Shown: one piece after another, positions 16,365 to 24,909 of the stretch
Numbering within the stretch: position 1 is the first letter of the stretch
Layout of the letters: every line of letters starts with the position of its first letter
Origin: Alloscybalousia sp045595895
Lineage (GTDB): Bacteria; Bacillota_I; Bacilli_A; RF39; UBA660
DNA: 64,000 nt
Reading direction: 5' to 3'
Assembly: GCA_045595895.1 (NCBI GenBank)
Contig: JAZOBJ010000013.1
Span: 1-64,000 of the forward strand
The notes under the pieces: generated by a model
The model's input: only the letters and a program-made list of their open reading frames with translations
What the model was told of the DNA's origin: nothing
Database searches by the model: none
Made by a program: the position numbers and the translations under genes

Positions 16365-17621
16365 ATGGAATTTATGATATTAACAGAAGATGAATATAGA
16401 CAATTTATAAATGGTAATAGTATGACATCTTTTATGCAAACTGTGGAGCTTTCTAATTTAAAAAAAGAATTAGGAAGTAAAGTTCATTTTGTAGGAGTTA
16501 AAAAAGGTAAAAAAGTAGTAGCAGGTTCTATGATATTAGAAGATTCTACTATTCTTAATAAAAAGATGTTTTATGCTCCACGTGGTTTGATTGTTGATTA
16601 TCATAATAAAGAACTTCTTGCATTTTTTACTTGTGAGTTAAAGAAATATATAAAGATGAATAATGGTTTTATATTAACGATTGATCCTAATGTTATTTAT
16701 AGGGTTAGAACTAGTGATGGTGAAATTGATCCCAATAATAATGCTGATGATGAGTCAGTTGATAATTTGATTAGTTTAGGGTATAAGCATCATGGTTTTA
16801 ATCTATATCTAGATACTATGCAAGCTAGATGGTGTTATTTATTTAGTTTAGATGAAGATTATGAAACTAAAAAATCTAAATTTTCAAAGAGTACTAGAAA
16901 AAATATTGACTTTTGCAAGAAAAAAGGTTTAATGGTAAGAGAGGGTACTATTGATGATTTAGCTGTTATGGCGGAGATTTTTGAGATAACTTCTAAAAGA
17001 AAAGATTTCTTTTCTAGGAGTTTAGAATATTATCAAAAAATGTATTATCATTTGAAAAATTTAATGACTATATATATAGCTTATTTAGATCCAGAAATTT
17101 ATTATAATCATACATTAAGTTTATTAGAAGTAGCTAAAAAAAATTATGAAGTTGTTTTGGATAAGATGGAAAAAGATATGGTTGGTAGTAAACTTATTAA
17201 TCAAAAAGAAACAGCTTTGAAACAAATTTCTAAATATGAAAAAGAATTGGAAAAAGCTAGCAAGTTTAAGAAAGATTACCCTAATGGTAAGGATATTGGT
17301 TGCTTGTTATCTCTTAGATCTGGGGATGAGTATTTAACTTTATCAAGTGGTACTTTAGCTGAATATAGAGAATTTACTCCTAAGTATTTAATGTATGAGC
17401 ATCATATTAAAGAGGCTTATAATGAAGGATTTAAGTACTGTAATTTTTATGGAATAACAGGGGACTTTAATCCTAATGGTAAGTATTATGGAATATATGA
17501 ATTTAAAAAAGGATTTAATGGTAATGTCATTGAATATATAGGACAATTTGAATTAGCAGTTACTGGCTTTTATTCGGTTTATAAAATATTAAAAAGAATA
17601 AAGAAATTTATTGGGAGGTAG
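16365..17621 (+). CDS. FemA/MurM-like aminoacyltransferase, copy 1
   Basis: A 418-aa member of the FemABX family, which uses aminoacyl-tRNA to add amino acids to the lipid II stem peptide and build interpeptide bridges. Seen here: two GNAT-like subdomains, the MFYAPRGLIVDY segment, SKSTRKNIDFCKKKGL, a charged helical coiled-coil insertion (about residues 240-305, ending SKFKKDYPNG) that in FemA binds tRNA, and the closing KYCNFYGITGDF and GIYEFKKGFNG motifs. It starts 4 nt after murJ with AGGTGATATT before the ATG. Two further copies lie close by on the other strand. The amino acid used cannot be deduced. Confidence 0.9.
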   Translation: MEFMILTEDEYRQFINGNSMTSFMQTVELSNLKKELGSKVHFVGVKKGKKVVAGSMILEDSTILNKKMFYAPRGLIVDYHNKELLAFFTCELKKYIKMNNGFILTIDPNVIYRVRTSDGEIDPNNNADDESVDNLISLGYKHHGFNLYLDTMQARWCYLFSLDEDYETKKSKFSKSTRKNIDFCKKKGLMVREGTIDDLAVMAEIFEITSKRKDFFSRSLEYYQKMYYHLKNLMTIYIAYLDPEIYYNHTLSLLEVAKKNYEVVLDKMEKDMVGSKLINQKETALKQISKYEKELEKASKFKKDYPNGKDIGCLLSLRSGDEYLTLSSGTLAEYREFTPKYLMYEHHIKEAYNEGFKYCNFYGITGDFNPNGKYYGIYEFKKGFNGNVIEYIGQFELAVTGFYSVYKILKRIKKFIGR

Positions 17622-17623
17622 TT

Positions 17624-18127
17624 ATGAAGGATAATTATGTATTTGAATATATGAATGAAAATGATTTTAGGGTAAAAGAAAGATCTGTTCGTAAGTATAA
17701 TATGCTTGCATATAAAAAAATGATGTTTGAATATTATCCTAAATTAAAAACAGGTGAGTTTTTAGGTACTCAGATTAGTGAGAATAAAGATGGTAGTGTT
17801 TTATATGAGCTACCACTTCCTACTGATGAAATGTTTAGTAAGGTTCATGGTGTAATTACACTTCATTATACTGTTTATTTAGATAAGAAGGTTATCTTAC
17901 TTACTAATATCACACCTGAAGGTATTTTAGAAGAAGGTCATCGTACTGAGCTTGGTGCTTATAAAGGTGTAATGGTTTCTAAAACAAATAAAGAAAAAGA
18001 TATGTTTAAAATCAATTTACTTAATATGATGAATAAAGGTTATGGTAGTCAATTTGCATTAGTTACTATTGTATCTGCAATGACAGTTTTAATGATTAGT
18101 GCAATAGTTTTCTTTATTTTAAGATAA
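17624..18127 (+). CDS. Hypothetical tail-anchored membrane protein, 167 aa
   Basis: Soluble N-terminal domain of about 140 residues followed by one C-terminal hydrophobic helix (VTIVSAMTVLMISAIVFFIL) ending two residues from the stop, so it is probably tail-anchored with the domain in the cytoplasm. Three nucleotides separate it from the FemA-like gene and GGGAGGT lies inside that gene's last codons. The conserved-looking stretch HRTELGAYKGVMVSK is not recognised. Being last in the murJ-femA-like unit, it may assist peptidoglycan precursor work at the membrane (inference only). Confidence 0.7.
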   Translation: MKDNYVFEYMNENDFRVKERSVRKYNMLAYKKMMFEYYPKLKTGEFLGTQISENKDGSVLYELPLPTDEMFSKVHGVITLHYTVYLDKKVILLTNITPEGILEEGHRTELGAYKGVMVSKTNKEKDMFKINLLNMMNKGYGSQFALVTIVSAMTVLMISAIVFFILR

Positions 18128-18130
18128 TAA

Positions 18131-18167
18131 AAAAAATAAGATTCATTTTAGTGAATCTTATTTTTTA
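18131..18167. terminator. Bidirectional terminator between convergent units
   Basis: A 12-bp stem (18134-18145 with 18152-18163), 6-nt loop, with A-run on the left and T-run on the right. Confidence 0.88.
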
Positions 18168-19422
18168 TATTCTTTAATAGTTTGTATATTTTAAATGCTA
18201 GGTTATATATGATATATAATTTTTTATTTATTACTAAATCAAATTCTCCAATAAGTTCAACTACTTCGGCACCAAATCCTCTTTTAAAATCAAATAATCC
18301 GTAGTTTTTAGATTCTTTTTTAAAGTCACCATCAATTCCGTAGAAATTGAATGTTTGATAGTTATATTCTTTTGCATAATTAATCATTTGCCATTGTAGT
18401 AAATATTGTGAGTTATATTTCATGAATTCTTTATATGAAGCACCAAGTAGATACACTAATTGATTTCCATATAACATATATAATCCACCAGCTATTATTT
18501 TAGTATTACCGTATTTTTCTTTATGTTCTTTTAAGTCATTAATTCTTTTTTCGAAAGATTTTGTTTCATTTTCAAGTTCATTTAATTGGTTTTGTTTTCT
18601 TGGATTATCTTTCATTTTTTCTATTTTTTCTTGTAGTTCTTTGTATTCTGCTTCAGTTTTTTCTAGAAGTTCTTTAAAGTTTATTTCTACTAATAGAACT
18701 TTTACTAAATTATCTTTACTTAGGACATCATAAATGTTTTGATAATAAGATAACGGTCTATCGATAAATTCTCTTCTATCGGCTGTATGTTTCATTAGTG
18801 CTTTAAATTCATTTAAATCTTCTCGTTTACATTCAATGACTCTTAAACAGTTCTTTTCACTGTTACGGATTGACCATCTAGTAGTGGCTCTCATATCTTT
18901 TAGAATCTCATCTGTAGTTTTGTCTTCTATATTAAGCACTGATAACCATCTTGGTTCTAAGTCTTTTTTATCATCCATAGTTATATAAAACCCTTGATGA
19001 GTAAAACCTAATTCTTTTAATTTGGTTACTAATTTATCATTTTTAGTATTTTCTATTGGTTCACCATTAATATCTCTTTCTTGGTATTTAACATAGGGAT
19101 TAATCTTTAAAAAAAGAGCATTTTTATCTTTTAAATAACTTTTAATTTCGTTAGTGAATGTTTCCAATAGATCTAAATTATTATAATCTAATAGAAAACC
19201 ACGTGGTGCGTATACCATGTTTTTATTTATTCCTTTTATGTTTTTAAATAATAGAACAGTAGCAGCTACTATTTTATTATTTTCTTTGATACCAACCATT
19301 TTTCCTTGCCAGTTATTTTCTTTTTTTATTTCAATCCAATATGGGCTTTGAAAGAATAGAGAGTAGGGATAATCTTTAGAAAATTCTATAAATTCTTCTT
19401 TTTCTAGTTCAATTAATTTCAT
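18148..19422 (-). CDS. FemA/MurM-like aminoacyltransferase, copy 3
   Basis: A 424-aa FemABX-family protein. It contains MVYAPRGFLLDYNN, DMRATTRWSIRNSEKNCL, the long charged coiled coil (roughly residues 240-310, ELLEKTEAEYKELQEKIEKM onward) and the closing YQTFNFYGIDGDF and GLFDFKRGFG motifs. The full coiled coil argues for lipid II bridge formation as in FemA/MurM rather than the coil-less FemX type. Its start overlaps the stop of the neighbouring FemA-like gene by 4 nt, so the two are translationally coupled, as are murM-murN in Streptococcus and femA-femB in Staphylococcus. Final C-terminal residues are encoded in the shared terminator. Confidence 0.9.
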   Translation of the reverse strand: MKLIELEKEEFIEFSKDYPYSLFFQSPYWIEIKKENNWQGKMVGIKENNKIVAATVLLFKNIKGINKNMVYAPRGFLLDYNNLDLLETFTNEIKSYLKDKNALFLKINPYVKYQERDINGEPIENTKNDKLVTKLKELGFTHQGFYITMDDKKDLEPRWLSVLNIEDKTTDEILKDMRATTRWSIRNSEKNCLRVIECKREDLNEFKALMKHTADRREFIDRPLSYYQNIYDVLSKDNLVKVLLVEINFKELLEKTEAEYKELQEKIEKMKDNPRKQNQLNELENETKSFEKRINDLKEHKEKYGNTKIIAGGLYMLYGNQLVYLLGASYKEFMKYNSQYLLQWQMINYAKEYNYQTFNFYGIDGDFKKESKNYGLFDFKRGFGAEVVELIGEFDLVINKKLYIIYNLAFKIYKLLKNIKNKIH

Positions 19423-20705
19423 TTTTGACCTCTTTTCATTTTAGCCATTTTTTTAATTATATTACGATATATTGGTACAAGTTTTGTGAATACAAAATAC
19501 ATTGGTTTATTAATTATGTAATCAAATTCACCTGTGAATTCAACGTAATCTCCACCAAATTTCTTTTTAAATTCATGAAGACCCATTAATGGATTATTGT
19601 TCCTTAAATCACCTATTGTACCAAATTGGTCATATATTTTTAGGCCTTTATCATAATAATATTTTATATGTTCCTTGTATGTTTTATAGTTTGTGTATGT
19701 ATCAGTTAAAATATTATGATTTCCAGCATATAATACCCAAGCTTTATTTCCATATTCAATGATAAAGTGAGCACTTAGTGTAATATTATTATCATATTCT
19801 GTTCTTAGACTAATATATTTTTCTAAATCTGAATTGATTTTATTTAATCTTTTTTGTATTTCTTGTTTTTTTGTATTTTGGCTCTTACTTAGATTTTCTG
19901 TTGGTAGTTCATTTAGTTCCTTTTCTAAAACAGTTTTAGTGTTAGTTTGAACATTTATAATTTTGTCTAGATTTACTGTTCCTAAGAAGATGTTGCATGA
20001 ATTATCTTGGTTCCATATTTCATATAGTGATTTATAATACTGTTCATTATGTGTTATAAAGTCTTTTCTGTTTTCAGTTATAATCATTAAATTATAAAAA
20101 GTGTTAATATCATTTTTTGTTCCTATTTGAACATTAATAAATAAATCTTCAGCTTTTTTTATTCTTTGTTTTGTTGTTTTAGAGAAGTTGTTTTCAATTT
20201 CTTCCCAATTTTTTTCAAAGTTAATTCTAAATGTATATCTTGGTTGCATTGTTTCAAAGTTTTTAGTAAAACCTAAATGTTTATATTTTAACTTTTTTAA
20301 TATATTAAATTCTTTAGTGTTGTTTGTTATGATTTTGTTACCATTTATATCTTCGCTATTGTAGATTAAATCAGGATCTATCTTGAAAAAAATAGCTTTA
20401 TTTCTTTTAGAATAATTATTTAATTCTTTAGTGAATTCTGTTAATAATTCCTCGTTATCATAATCTAAAACAAATCCACGTGGTACATAAAAGTAACACA
20501 TTCCAAGTGGTAATTTTTTTTCTAAAAGAAGTGCAGTTGCGACTAGTTGGTTGTTGTCGTCGACTAATCCTACATAATGGGGAAATAAATTTTTTTCTTT
20601 TTTAGAAAATTCACCCCAAGCATAAGATTGTAAAAAATGGCTTTTTTTATGATTTTTAACAAACTCTTCATATCTATCTTTTTCTACATTTTTTATAAAT
20701 TTCAT
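19419..20705 (-). CDS. FemA/MurM-like aminoacyltransferase, copy 2
   Basis: A 428-aa FemABX-family protein, first gene of the minus-strand pair. Recognisable parts are FLQSYAWGEFSKKEKN near the N-terminus, CYFYVPRGFVLDYDNEE, FSKTTKQRIKKAEDL, the coiled coil (about 240-310) and the closing KIYDQFGTIGDL and GLHEFKKKFGGDYVEF motifs. The start has AATGGTGATAAC directly upstream on the minus strand. It differs clearly from the other two copies, so the three enzymes probably add different residues or act at different positions of the bridge (inference). Substrates unknown. Confidence 0.9.
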   Translation of the reverse strand: MKFIKNVEKDRYEEFVKNHKKSHFLQSYAWGEFSKKEKNLFPHYVGLVDDNNQLVATALLLEKKLPLGMCYFYVPRGFVLDYDNEELLTEFTKELNNYSKRNKAIFFKIDPDLIYNSEDINGNKIITNNTKEFNILKKLKYKHLGFTKNFETMQPRYTFRINFEKNWEEIENNFSKTTKQRIKKAEDLFINVQIGTKNDINTFYNLMIITENRKDFITHNEQYYKSLYEIWNQDNSCNIFLGTVNLDKIINVQTNTKTVLEKELNELPTENLSKSQNTKKQEIQKRLNKINSDLEKYISLRTEYDNNITLSAHFIIEYGNKAWVLYAGNHNILTDTYTNYKTYKEHIKYYYDKGLKIYDQFGTIGDLRNNNPLMGLHEFKKKFGGDYVEFTGEFDYIINKPMYFVFTKLVPIYRNIIKKMAKMKRGQK

Positions 20706-20744
20706 GTTATCACCATTAATAGTATAACATTTTTTAATTATTAT

Positions 20745-20775
20745 AAAAAGATGTTGTTTAGATTAACATCTTTTT
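20745..20775 (-). terminator. Terminator for the small coiled-coil gene
   Basis: An 11-bp stem (20745-20755 with 20765-20775) with a T-run on the minus strand. Confidence 0.8.
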
Positions 20776-21000
20776 TTACATCATATTATAGCTGTTTGGT
20801 TGGTAGTTAGAAGTATAATTATCATTTAATGGCATTGGTGTATTTTCTAACTTCATTAGTTTATTTTGTAATTTCATTACTTCTTTTTCTAAATTATAAA
20901 CCCTGTTTTCAAGATTTTTTATTTCTTGGTGAATATTTATGTTGGGATTAAAATTAGGGTTTTGATTTTGAAAAAAGAATGGATCGATACTATTATTCAT
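20776..21000 (-). CDS. Small coiled-coil protein, 74 aa
   Basis: Asn-rich start (MNNSIDPFFFQNQNPNFNPN), then a heptad-like coiled coil of about 30 residues (IKNLENRVYNLEKEVMKLQN onward) and an Asn/Tyr-rich tail. On the minus strand AGGAGTTGTTACATG supplies a ribosome-binding site, and the gene ends in its own terminator, so it is likely real. I do not recognise the family; Asn/Tyr-rich short coiled coils are common among spore coat or morphogenesis proteins, but that is only a guess. Confidence 0.6.
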   Translation of the reverse strand: MNNSIDPFFFQNQNPNFNPNINIHQEIKNLENRVYNLEKEVMKLQNKLMKLENTPMPLNDNYTSNYQPNSYNMM

Positions 21001-21057
21001 GTAACAACTCCTTTATTTATTTTATTATATGTTATATAATTTATGTTGGTGATATAT

Positions 21058-21702
21058 ATGAGACTTAGAAATGTAAAAAATAAACAAGAAATTATGGATA
21101 ATTCTAATTATCTTATTTTGGAACCTAAACGATATTTTGGGAAATGGAATGATGTCTTTGGCAATATTAATCCTATTCATATTGAAGTTGGTACTGGTAA
21201 GGGTAATTTTATTATTGGAAAGGCATTAGCTAACCCTAATATTAATTTTATAGGTATTGAAAAGTTTGATAGTGTTATAGCTAGGGCTTTAGAAAAAATT
21301 CCTGAAGGTCTTAATAATCTTAAAATGATTAGAATGAATGCCTTAGAAATAGACGAAGTATTTGAACATGAGGTAGAAACTATTTATTTGAACTTTTCTG
21401 ATCCATGGCCTAAGAAAAGATGGCATAAGAGAAGACTTACTAGTTATGTATTCTTAGAAAAATATGATTCTTTATTTAAGGGTAAATGTCACATTATTCA
21501 AAAAACAGATAATATGGGGCTTTTCGAGTATTCTATATGTTCACTTAGTACTTATGGTTACATAATAGAAAATATTTCACTTGATTTACATAATAGTGAG
21601 ATAGAAGGTAATATTATGACTGAGTATGAAGAAAAGTTTTCTAAGAAGGGCAATCCAATTTATTATTTAGAAACTGTAAAGAAAGATAAAAAAATAAAAT
21701 AA
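21058..21702 (+). CDS. trmB: tRNA (guanine-46-N7)-methyltransferase
   Basis: S-adenosylmethionine-dependent enzyme that makes m7G46 in tRNA. The SAM-binding motif is IEVGTGKGNFI, followed by FIGIEKFD, and the family signature NFSDPWPKKRWHKRRLT is intact, with TEYEEKFSKKGNPIYYLE at the end. The start at 21058 gives 214 aa and has TTGGTGATATAT right upstream; a Met five codons earlier is less likely. In Bacillus trmB lies in the same chromosomal neighbourhood as ytxG/ytxH, which also follow here. Confidence 0.95.
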   Translation: MRLRNVKNKQEIMDNSNYLILEPKRYFGKWNDVFGNINPIHIEVGTGKGNFIIGKALANPNINFIGIEKFDSVIARALEKIPEGLNNLKMIRMNALEIDEVFEHEVETIYLNFSDPWPKKRWHKRRLTSYVFLEKYDSLFKGKCHIIQKTDNMGLFEYSICSLSTYGYIIENISLDLHNSEIEGNIMTEYEEKFSKKGNPIYYLETVKKDKKIK

Positions 21703-21734
21703 TTAAAAAATATTTTTTGTTTAGGAAAATATTT

Positions 21735-21743
21735 GATATAATA
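21735..21743 (+). promoter_or_regulatory. Extended -10 element for the lipoprotein operon
   Basis: TGaTATAAT at 21735-21743 with only a weak T-rich -35. Confidence 0.45.
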
Positions 21744-21762
21744 GGAATAGAGTAGGTGAATT

Positions 21763-22422
21763 ATGAAAAAACTAGTGTTTTTATGTTGCATGATTTTACT
21801 CTTAAGTGGATGTTCTGTTGTTTATGTAGATAAACAATCAATAGATGAAGTGGTTGATAGTGTTTTAGATAATAATATCAATTTAAAATCAGTATCGTTG
21901 GAAGGATATTCTTACTATTTGCCTCAGGGTGTTAATTTAAGTAGAAGTGATGCAGGAAATTCTATTCTTTACTATAATCATAAGAGAATGTATTTATATG
22001 TTGATCTTATATCTTATTATCATAAAGTAGATAATGAATATAAGGAAAATAAACAATTTTATTATTCTAGGGCTATAGATAAAGATGGATATAAAGGATA
22101 TTTAGTTATTAGTAAAATATCTGATGATTATTTTATTGAATTTATGTATCGTTATAGTAAAATGGAAGCCTATGTTAGTAAGGAAGATTTAAATAAGACT
22201 ATTACAGTAATGGCATATATTCTAGATAGCATTAAGTTTAATGATGCAGTACTTGATTCGACGATTGGCGAGATTTCACTAGATCAATCTGAGGAAATAT
22301 TTAATATTTTTAAACCTAACGGTGATGAAAGTGACTTCTTGGATTATGTTGAAAAATATGATGATGGTCGTACTGAGGCTAAGGATGAGGATATATTAGA
22401 GTTAGATGGAAATATAGAATAA
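21763..22422 (+). CDS. Hypothetical lipoprotein, 219 aa
   Basis: Signal peptide MKKLVFLCCMILLLSGCS with lipobox LSGC (modified Cys about residue 17), so it is exported and lipid-anchored outside the membrane. The mature part is of mixed alpha/beta character with an acidic C-terminus, and contains a DGYKGYLVISKISDDYFIEF stretch. I do not recognise a family. It heads a run of genes on one strand with the disordered acidic protein, ytxG and ytxH, suggesting an envelope-related role. AGTAGGTGAATT precedes the ATG. Confidence 0.75.
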   Translation: MKKLVFLCCMILLLSGCSVVYVDKQSIDEVVDSVLDNNINLKSVSLEGYSYYLPQGVNLSRSDAGNSILYYNHKRMYLYVDLISYYHKVDNEYKENKQFYYSRAIDKDGYKGYLVISKISDDYFIEFMYRYSKMEAYVSKEDLNKTITVMAYILDSIKFNDAVLDSTIGEISLDQSEEIFNIFKPNGDESDFLDYVEKYDDGRTEAKDEDILELDGNIE

Positions 22423-22436
22423 GGAAGAGGTTAATT

Positions 22437-23306
22437 ATGAAACTTTTAGAAAAATTAAAAAATACATTTTTTGAAGAAGAATATGTAGAAGTTGAAGAGA
22501 CAGAGAAAAAAGAGGTTGTAGCTAGAAAAGTTGAACCTAAGGAAACAAAAAAGGAAGAGATTAAAGTTATTCCTGAGATAAAAGAAGAGGTTCTTGAAGA
22601 AGAAAAAGCTACACCAGTTGAAAGTTATTCTGATAGAGAATTACTCAATAAGGATAAGAAAGTTCCATATTTTGAAGATGATGATTTCTTAGATGTTGAG
22701 GTTAATACTCCTAAAAAAGAAGAAAAAAAGTTATATGGTGGAAGTGCTTCTGATATATATAGTGCTTTAGATTTTTCAAGTACTAGTAATAAACCTTATA
22801 GTGCACCTGTAAAAGAAGCTTTTAAACCAACTCCTATAATTTCTCCAATTTATGGAGTTTTGGATAAGAATTATAGAAAAGAAGAGGTTGTTGATAAAAA
22901 AGATAGACCTAGTAGTTACGTATCGAGAAAAAATGCTGATCTAGATTCTGTTAGAAGAAAAGCTTATGGTGGATTAAATCCATTTGAGGATGCTAGTGTT
23001 GGTGGATTCAAAGAAGATGTCCAAGAAGAAAATGAGGAAAGTTTATTTTATGATATGACTGTAGATAATTCTAAGCCAGTTGTTGATCAAGTAACTTTAG
23101 CTGATGCTGAAGAATATTTTGAAGATTTAGGATTAGAGTATAATATTGATTATAAAGATAATCGTTATGAGAGAGCTACTGGTAGAAGGACAAGCGCTAA
23201 TAATCAAGATGTAAGTGTTAATGATGAAGTAGTTGAAGAAGATGCTAATTTAGAAGATAATTTATTTGATTTAATTGATTCTATGTATGAGGAAGGTGAA
23301 GAATAA
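22437..23306 (+). CDS. Acidic, largely disordered protein with an SPIYGVLD segment
   Basis: A 289-aa protein with no membrane segment. The N-terminus MKLLEKLKNTFFEEEYVEVE could form an amphipathic helix; then come long Glu/Lys-rich stretches, a more conserved-looking core (PTPIISPIYGVLDKNY), and an acidic end. Such a layout suits an adaptor with short interaction motifs. SPIYGVLD-type motifs are known to me from uncharacterised proteins of related Firmicutes, possibly linked with division or cell-envelope proteins, but I cannot assign a role. Its stop overlaps the start of the DUF948-like gene (TAATG), so they are coupled. Confidence 0.65.
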   Translation: MKLLEKLKNTFFEEEYVEVEETEKKEVVARKVEPKETKKEEIKVIPEIKEEVLEEEKATPVESYSDRELLNKDKKVPYFEDDDFLDVEVNTPKKEEKKLYGGSASDIYSALDFSSTSNKPYSAPVKEAFKPTPIISPIYGVLDKNYRKEEVVDKKDRPSSYVSRKNADLDSVRRKAYGGLNPFEDASVGGFKEDVQEENEESLFYDMTVDNSKPVVDQVTLADAEEYFEDLGLEYNIDYKDNRYERATGRRTSANNQDVSVNDEVVEEDANLEDNLFDLIDSMYEEGEE

Positions 23307-23596
23307 TGGCTGAAATATTAGAATATTTTCCAATTGTTTTATATTTATTAGGTACTGTTTTATTAATTGTTTTAATTATTTTAGGACTTAAGTTGATTTA
23401 TACTGTGAATAAAACGAATCAAATTTTAGATGATGCATATAATAAAACTAAGTCACTGAATGGTTTTTTTAGTGCGATTGACTCTATAACTGATACATTA
23501 TCAAACTTGAGTGATAGTATTGTAAGCAATGTTACAGGTATTATTGGAAAAATATTTAGTAGAAAAAAAGGTAAGGAGATTGATGAAGATGAGTAA
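23306..23596 (+). CDS. ytxG: DUF948-like membrane protein (YtxG type)
   Basis: A 96-aa protein with one N-terminal transmembrane helix (IVLYLLGTVLLIVLIILGLK) and a polar helical tail ending in a charged RKKGKEIDEDE. Length and topology match DUF948/YtxG, and it is followed by a YtxH-domain gene exactly as in Bacillus ytxG-ytxH, where the pair belongs to a stress-inducible operon of unknown mechanism. It overlaps the following start by 8 nt. The single-gene homology is weak because the family is short; the pairing raises confidence. Confidence 0.75.
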   Translation: MAEILEYFPIVLYLLGTVLLIVLIILGLKLIYTVNKTNQILDDAYNKTKSLNGFFSAIDSITDTLSNLSDSIVSNVTGIIGKIFSRKKGKEIDEDE

Positions 23597-24032
23597 AGAA
23601 GTAAAAAATACTAAAAAAAGTAGTGCTGGAAAGTTTATACTTGGTGCTTTAGTTGGTGCTGGTCTTGGAGTTTTATTTGCTCCAAAAGCTGGTAGTGAAA
23701 CGAGACGTGAATTAAAGGAAAAGATGTCTGAACTTTTAAATAAGGCTAAAGAAGTAGATTTAGATGAAGTAAAAGATAATATAGCAGCTAAAGTTGAAGA
23801 AATTAGAGAAGAACTTAGTGAGTTAGATAAAGAAAAAGTTTTAAAAATAGCTAAACAGAAGGGTAAACAATTAAAAGATAAATGTGGTGAATTAGTGGTG
23901 TTAGCAAAGGAAAAGGGAACTCCAGTTTTAGAGAATGCTGCTAATGAAGTGCGTGAAAAGACTATTCAGGCTGTAAAAGAAATTTTAGATAAATTAGAAG
24001 AATCAGATAAGAAAGCTAAGAGTAAAAAATAA
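23589..24032 (+). CDS. ytxH: YtxH domain protein
   Basis: A 147-aa protein. The N-terminal hydrophobic Gly-rich segment GKFILGALVGAGLGVLFAPKAGSETRRELKEK is split here as the classic YtxH signature (GxLxGAxxGxLFAPKxGxETR), followed by long amphipathic helices rich in Lys and Glu. Family members are membrane-associated stress proteins of unknown function. Two in-frame ATGs (23583 and 23589) are possible; I prefer 23589 because AGGAG then lies about 10 nt upstream, nearer the 8-nt spacing implied by the GGTGAT sites in this genome. The stop overlaps the next small ORF. Confidence 0.88.
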   Translation: MSKEVKNTKKSSAGKFILGALVGAGLGVLFAPKAGSETRRELKEKMSELLNKAKEVDLDEVKDNIAAKVEEIREELSELDKEKVLKIAKQKGKQLKDKCGELVVLAKEKGTPVLENAANEVREKTIQAVKEILDKLEESDKKAKSKK

Positions 24033-24226
24033 TGCTTAATATTAATCCTATTAACTTTAATAATGGTAATTATCATATTACTAAACCTAGTAAAAAGGTT
24101 ATGCCTGTTAATAGTGTAAAAAAAACAAGTAATAGTAGTAATAATAATTCTGATTCTGGGTTTTCTAGAAATTTAGAAGATGAGATACAAAAGATAAAAG
24201 TTAAAAATAAAAAGAAGAATAAATAA
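24032..24226 (+). CDS. Small basic, Asn/Ser-rich protein, 64 aa
   Basis: Starts at the ATG overlapping the ytxH stop (TAATG) and ends within a terminator, consistent with the last gene of the ytxG-ytxH unit. The protein is polar and low in complexity, with a Ser/Asn run in the middle and a Lys-rich end (KIKVKNKKKNK). No strong ribosome-binding site is visible, so translation would depend on coupling. Function unknown, moderately likely to be real. Confidence 0.5.
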   Translation: MLNINPINFNNGNYHITKPSKKVMPVNSVKKTSNSSNNNSDSGFSRNLEDEIQKIKVKNKKKNK

Positions 24227-24246
24227 TTCTTTTTTTTTTTTTTTTT
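24215..24246 (+). terminator. Short hairpin plus 17-T run
   Basis: A 6-bp stem (24215-24220 with 24226-24231), AAATA loop, then an uninterrupted run of about 17 T (24230-24246). The run merges into the -35 of the next promoter. Confidence 0.65.
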
Positions 24247-24273
24247 GACTTTTTTAGTATTTTTTGGTAAAAT
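24245..24273 (+). promoter_or_regulatory. Promoter for the 189-aa gene
   Basis: TTGACT at 24245-24250, 17-nt spacer, extended TGgTAAAAT ending at 24273. Confidence 0.7.
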
Positions 24274-24295
24274 ACGTGGCAAATAGGGGGATGCT

Positions 24296-24865
24296 ATGGC
24301 TATTGATTATTATAGAGATTTGTTAAATAAAACTAGGTACATAGATTCTAGAATAAAAGATACAGTTTTTTTCGATTTATGTTGTGAACAGTATATAAAT
24401 CAAAAATATAATAATTGTCAATGTATTGTTGAAGTACCTAGTATTGTTAAATTTAAATCTAGGAATTTGGCTAATGCTGGATTGGGAATAAGATATGAAA
24501 GTTTATCGAAGAAGGTTATTCAAATGAATGGAAATTATTGTTTAACATATTCTGAGGTTAGACAATTTAATTCTAAGCATAATATTGTTAATCTAGATAT
24601 TGAAATTGAATTTTTGTTTGGAGAAAAAATTAAAATTTCTGCTTCTAAAAAGAATTATGGTGTAATTTTAAAGGTTAATCATTATAAAGTTTCTGAGATT
24701 GATAATTCATATGTTCCTTATGCTCACATTCCAACCACTGCTATTGAGGATTTTCATTTGATACCATATGGTGAAATATTTATTGGATGTTATCCTCAGA
24801 CAGTACAGATGTTTGAAGATTATTATAGTGGTGATCTTTATTCTAGAAAAGTCTTAAAAAAATAA
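24296..24865 (+). CDS. Hypothetical protein, 189 aa
   Basis: A cytoplasmic-looking protein without signal or membrane helix, rich in Tyr, Asn and Ile, with several Cys (DLCCEQY, NNCQCIVEV, IGCYPQT). GGGGGATGCT precedes the ATG and a good promoter lies upstream. No family recognised. It is followed by the tyrS T-box unit, which has its own promoter. Confidence 0.6.
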   Translation: MAIDYYRDLLNKTRYIDSRIKDTVFFDLCCEQYINQKYNNCQCIVEVPSIVKFKSRNLANAGLGIRYESLSKKVIQMNGNYCLTYSEVRQFNSKHNIVNLDIEIEFLFGEKIKISASKKNYGVILKVNHYKVSEIDNSYVPYAHIPTTAIEDFHLIPYGEIFIGCYPQTVQMFEDYYSGDLYSRKVLKK

Positions 24866-24873
24866 GAAAAAAT

Positions 24874-24902
24874 TTGGAATAATTTGAATTTTGTGATAAT
24901 AT
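24874..24902 (+). promoter_or_regulatory. Promoter of the tyrS T-box transcript
   Basis: TTGGAA at 24874-24879, 17-nt spacer, extended TGaTAATAT ending at 24902. Confidence 0.6.
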
Positions 24903-24909
24903 ATTAATG

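Noticed and set aside
16365..20705. Frameshifted remnants among the FemA-like copies
   Set aside because: All three are full-length with intact closing motifs; they are separate genes.
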